64,000 nucleotides of DNA from Cryptosporidium bovis (taxonomy: Eukaryota > Apicomplexa > Conoidasida > Eucoccidiorida > Cryptosporidiidae), in NCBI GenBank assembly GCA_009768925.2, contig VHIT02000034.1, positions 521,621 to 585,620 on the forward strand. The letters are read 5' to 3'. The position numbers and the translations under genes are program-made. A model generated the notes under the pieces. That model ran no database searches and was not told the DNA's origin. It was given only the letters and a program-made list of their open reading frames with translations. Position 1 is the stretch's first letter. Every line of letters begins with the position of its first letter. Of the stretch, positions 61,701 to 64,000 are shown piece by piece.

Positions 61701-62787
61701 GTTCTGAATACTTGCAAAGAATATAACTCAAATGCGCCCTTCTGCTTGTACTATCCTGACCTGGAATCAACGGGTACGCCTTGAAGTGTAACATTAAGGA
61801 TTCTTCACAGGAAATATCGTCAGAAGACCCATCATTACCAAATAATACAGTGCTATGCCATGAATTTGTTTGCTTCTTATCATTATTTCCAAAAATATCA
61901 TTTGAAGCATCATTAAAGTGTGTAGTTACAATTGAATCTAACTTCGATACAATTTTGTATAGTCTCAGAAGACCTATATTCAAAGGCATTTCGCCGAATT
62001 TACTTCTTATATTTTCGATAAATGCAAGTTTATTTAATGAATTACTTATTGATAGAACTGATGGATCATTTGCAAGGATCTCTCTAAGGGAAGACAGTGT
62101 ATTCGATACATTTGGATCCTTAACACACTTTGGTATCTGCTGACACACTAAAGTAATCATCAATTTTGAAGAATGATTTCTAGGAATCTTTGAAATTGAG
62201 CCTAGATACTGAATACAAGCGTTTCTGAAGTCATCACCAGCTGAAACTTGAGGAAGTTGTAATGACATAGCGGCAATCTTATGAATATCTGGAAGAGCCG
62301 AGAATTCACCTAGTTGATTTCTCAAGCTCCTAAAACTGTAAAGTATACAAACTCCAACTAGAGCAATTTCAGTTGGAAAATCAACAGTGTTAACAGTGTA
62401 TTCTATATACCTATTAATATAATATTCTTCATTCAAAAATATTTGAGCTGTTGAAGCAGACACACTTCTATTAATAGGCGAAGTTAATTTCTGGGGGCGG
62501 TGCAAACCTAAAAAAAGAGGAACCTGAACTGAATCCAAAGCACACGCCTTGCTCTGCTCAAAATGAAATAAAAGTTTGTCATTCCCAGGTGGAATTAATC
62601 TATATAGTGAATCTATATTTATATTTCTCCCCCTTGTTCTGATTAATTCATTATGGAAAAGTTCCTCCGTAAGACACACATCTTGAGAACTAGAACTTCT
62701 GCCTTCAAATCCAAGTACACCACCAGAACTGTTCTGGAGAGACAACACCACTAATCCAAATAGTTGTCCAAATAAAGACAAACGCAT
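58780..62787 (-). CDS. Subtelomeric secreted protein with internal repeats, 1335 residues
   Basis: The last gene before the telomere. ATG at 62787 opens a signal peptide (MRLSLFGQLFGLVVLSLQNS). The mature protein is helical with evenly spread Cys and no membrane span or low-complexity stretch, so it appears globular. It contains diverged internal repeats. A motif IP.G........F.....C occurs at about 64-82 (IPPGNDKLLFHFEQSKACA), 341-358 (IPGQDSTSRRAHLSYILC) and 456-473 (IPGERVIVNFQKDSRSIC). A second motif LP.E....G.C.....S occurs at about 137-151 (FPTEIALVGVCILYS) and 391-407 (LPIEFISGSICVFHLSA), each followed about 40 residues later by a CI.(Y/N)L motif. I recognise no family. Position, signal peptide and repeats fit a lineage-specific secreted protein. 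Its promoter region holds GCGCC and TGCATGC words. Confidence 0.8.
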   Translation of the reverse strand: MRLSLFGQLFGLVVLSLQNSSGGVLGFEGRSSSSQDVCLTEELFHNELIRTRGRNINIDSLYRLIPPGNDKLLFHFEQSKACALDSVQVPLFLGLHRPQKLTSPINRSVSASTAQIFLNEEYYINRYIEYTVNTVDFPTEIALVGVCILYSFRSLRNQLGEFSALPDIHKIAAMSLQLPQVSAGDDFRNACIQYLGSISKIPRNHSSKLMITLVCQQIPKCVKDPNVSNTLSSLREILANDPSVLSISNSLNKLAFIENIRSKFGEMPLNIGLLRLYKIVSKLDSIVTTHFNDASNDIFGNNDKKQTNSWHSTVLFGNDGSSDDISCEESLMLHFKAYPLIPGQDSTSRRAHLSYILCKYSEQAINPIFVPTSPNSILLQYLTYLNENLELPIEFISGSICVFHLSASYTGMYPEFDLVTRLAVLLEGYIATGEKFMQICIDNLPKFIDLSENTFIPGERVIVNFQKDSRSICSAIKNCFESKKESVFTNEELTALILSVLPTTPDNEYFPQILHRSKFIHKIIDYKEKNIDIKENIDKLNKIQLKGTEGLIPPAKAIKEVMKALHYQEQKHINGITALNHSELAIKTQKLYSTLLRLTLILLEKVRLPKSKANSCPISNPNEVIEEKNPQDIVISVKDILEIVSGSLTPSGCADLVINKRAEYSRVYDTVLSICENVLFTSYPNSFSELPYLIRLMVISSDNYGFNFNQLKRIYAYASSSFSIFGIQLMVYPLFAHICRFGSFDSQKKSEYNICMENFQFETFFSKLQIQGKQKQFCMRVSKIVDDSYYDKVVSFSIRNFAKKSAYEENWIKNIADISMEIKHAVNEVVGLSFQKGPSIGEANKYFAFFFSKFIRRIQRSRYFGELTGEDLKIMFVNIYSNFERIPAVGSSSFTGNALRYEFILARDSSSDMPNSKYVSDNVFGLRNILFNGIILQEFPYLIRRCSRILLEFFNSKGKVDLNEKGVDEICSSTFSLANKELPTQIMDRSLFIKYVVNYFSVPKKIVPKLDCIYKVVRKYSMPISRKPSFEATLNFGLHIINLTRGFKNLNDPGFIEKCNIASLLSNILNMNSETVVYDEKASTKTYKGLSLSYHDENPIEHKFIGHFCNDIQLCSNNYGEDYIYKYISLQTNYDIVFDDNLNGDPLNTPQSSESPSPDKNEPEVPLFKLSNSKFTQKLEQLIENYIFEGVEIKDKHDKTIKIRGIRILEAIRLFGVFHDSFLPLLKSKNSNKNNKSSNKFTGLYSGHSPIKGVNDTNDDIEVLSFDNSIRVVSEIAKVIISNSQLNGETSSLVLSKNFKTSQICSDILKSYLPKEFDPIEIESICSISFSPFKY

Positions 62788-63317
62788 TACAGTGGGATGG
62801 ATTAATTCCTATCCTTATATTATACCTCTTGTTTGTAACTTTCCAACACTTATTTCGTAAATAATACAGTGGAATTTACCCAATTTTCACACATAAATAT
62901 TAATACACTTATTCTCTTTTATTTTCTCATCACTTCCTTTTTCCTTGATTCCAGACTATCTTATAAGATCTCTGAATCATTTAGCGCCGGCGCCTCTGTA
63001 ACCTGCATGCCTATTTATTGAGTGGGTTTTGTAAAGGCTAATAATAAAAAATCTGAAGGCATAAGAAACTAGGAGCAATTTACCAAACAAAGGGATTTAG
63101 TAAAAAAATGATATTATATAGTTAATTTATCCTAAAATGGTCATTCAAAATAGGTTTACTACTTTATAATTGTGTTAATGGTGCATTCCTTTTCAGTGTA
63201 TTTTAGCTTAAAGAGGCTTTGCGGTTTATCGTATAATGCTCTTAATAATTGCAATTAATTTAGGAATAGTTTGAATAGTTGATATCTATTTGAAGACTTT
63301 TATTAAGTTATAAGTCA
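62788..63317. other. Subtelomeric unique sequence
   Basis: 530 bp of AT-rich DNA between the last gene and the telomeric array. It holds the GCGCCGGCGC palindrome at 62984-62993 and a TGCATGC word at 63004-63010, both likely promoter parts of the adjacent minus-strand gene. Confidence 0.6.
62984..62994. promoter_or_regulatory. GCGCCGGCGCC palindrome (E2F-like site)
   Basis: GCGCCGGCGC is a 10-bp palindrome (plus one C) in AT-rich DNA, nearly the same as the element at 477-490. It lies 197 bp upstream of the ATG of the subtelomeric secreted gene. Confidence 0.55.
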
Positions 63318-63812
63318 ATAGGTTTTTAGGTTTAGGTTTAGTTTAGGTTTAGGTTTAGGTTTTAGGTTTAGGTTTTAGGTTTTTAGGTTTAGGTTTTTAG
63401 GTTTAGTTTTTTAGGTTTAGTTTAGGTTTTAGGTTTTAGGTTTAGGTTTAGGTTTAGGTTTAGGTTTAGGTTTAGGTTTTAGGTTTAGGTTTAGGTTTAG
63501 GTTTTAGGTTTTAGGTTTTAGGTTTTAGGTTTTAGGGTTTAGGTTTAGGTTTTAGGTTTAGGTTTAGGTTTTTTTTAGGTTTAGGTTTAGGTTTAGGTTT
63601 AGGTTTAGGTTTAGGTTAGGTTTAGGTTAGGTTTTTAGGTTTAGGGTTTTAGGTTTAGGTTTTAGGTTTAGTTTTAGGTTTTAGGTTTAGGTTTTTTAGT
63701 TTTAGGTTTAGGTTTAGGTTTTAGGTTTTAGGTTTTAGGTTTAGTTTAGGTTTTAGGTTAGGTTTTAGGTTTAGGTTTTAGGGTTTTAGGTTTTTAGGTT
63801 TAGGTTTAGGTT
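63318..63812 (+). repeat. Telomeric TTTAGG repeat array
   Basis: About 495 bp of TTTAGG-type repeats, G-rich on the plus strand reading rightward, which is the orientation expected for the right end of a chromosome. TTTAGG is the reported Cryptosporidium telomere unit. The array is irregular: TTTTAGG is nearly as frequent as TTTAGG, longer T-runs of 5-7 occur, and units missing one G (TTTAG) or with an extra G (TTTAGGG) are scattered. The T-run variation is what homopolymer miscalling of long reads would give, but real unit heterogeneity is possible. Confidence 0.92.
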
Positions 63813-64000
63813 TAATGATTATACTTATGTAAGATATGAATCTCTCAGTAAATTATATAATGTAATTAGTCTGTACCACAAGACACAAATGATTGGACAG
63901 AAGTTTAACAGAGGTTTGGGATTGATTAAATTTGATGTGGAAATAACTCCTGTAATGGCTGGAGCAGAGTTAGATTATCAGAAACAAATTTATGATGTGA
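63809..64000 (+). other. Exact inverted copy of secreted-gene exon 3 beyond the telomere array
   Basis: The 192 bp to the window edge are the exact reverse complement of 56943-57134, checked base by base without mismatch. That segment is part of exon 3 of the lipoyl-like module gene (residues about 192-254) and is here read in sense direction. The join to the telomere array is at the shared GGTTTA (63809-63814), which is both a telomere unit and part of the gene. Chromosomal DNA should not continue past a terminal G-rich array, so this is a fold-back join or an artefact. Confidence 0.95.

Noticed and set aside
1-64000. CRISPR arrays, viral or retroelement copies, transposons, rRNA genes
   Set aside because: No direct-repeat/spacer pattern, reverse transcriptase, integrase, capsid or transposase motif, and no rRNA sequence was seen anywhere in the window.

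Overview
The window is the right end of a chromosome from an intestinal Cryptosporidium (C. parvum/hominis/tyzzeri/meleagridis group; genus inferred, species not determined). The evidence is: very AT-rich DNA; tightly packed, almost all intron-free genes rich in Asn, Lys and Ile; short GTAAGT-type introns in the few split genes; GGCGCC and TGCATG promoter words known from this genus; and a terminal TTTAGG repeat array, the telomere repeat reported for Cryptosporidium.

Region 1 (1-23.7 kb) holds core housekeeping and regulatory genes: the 5' part of an Ecdysoneless/SGT1-like gene, GPI mannosyltransferase 2 (PIG-V), a two-exon MPP6-like exosome cofactor, an unrecognised giant 3159-residue protein, a PHD/extended-PHD protein, tRNA methyltransferase Trm5, an L-type lectin cargo receptor, a Deltex-type E3 ligase (WWE-WWE-RING-DTC), a CKK-domain (CAMSAP-type) protein and a Tousled-like pseudokinase.

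Region 2 (24-49 kb) holds two divergent single-pass membrane proteins of similar design that share a 0.9-kb promoter with a striking double palindrome, a RUN/Rubicon-homology protein, a metacaspase-like protein without the normal catalytic dyad, an Aurora-type kinase, the elongation factor SPT6 and the GCN20/ABCF3 ATPase.

Region 3 (50-63 kb) is subtelomeric. All four genes begin with a signal peptide and none matches a known enzyme: a 168-residue protein, a 1086-residue Ser/Glu-rich protein, a five-exon 867-residue protein built of about six Cys-bounded lipoyl-like modules, and a 1335-residue protein with internal repeats. The last two look like lineage-specific secreted factors.

Region 4 (63.3-64.0 kb) is a degenerate TTTAGG telomeric array. 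The chromosome should stop there, but the sequence continues with 192 bp that are an exact inverted copy of exon 3 of the five-exon secreted gene 6.7 kb upstream. The junction is a GGTTTA microhomology. This is either a fold-back join made by the telomeric 3' end or an amplification/assembly chimera, and it is the most surprising structural feature of the window. The secreted lipoyl-like module protein is the best candidate for a little-described protein system.
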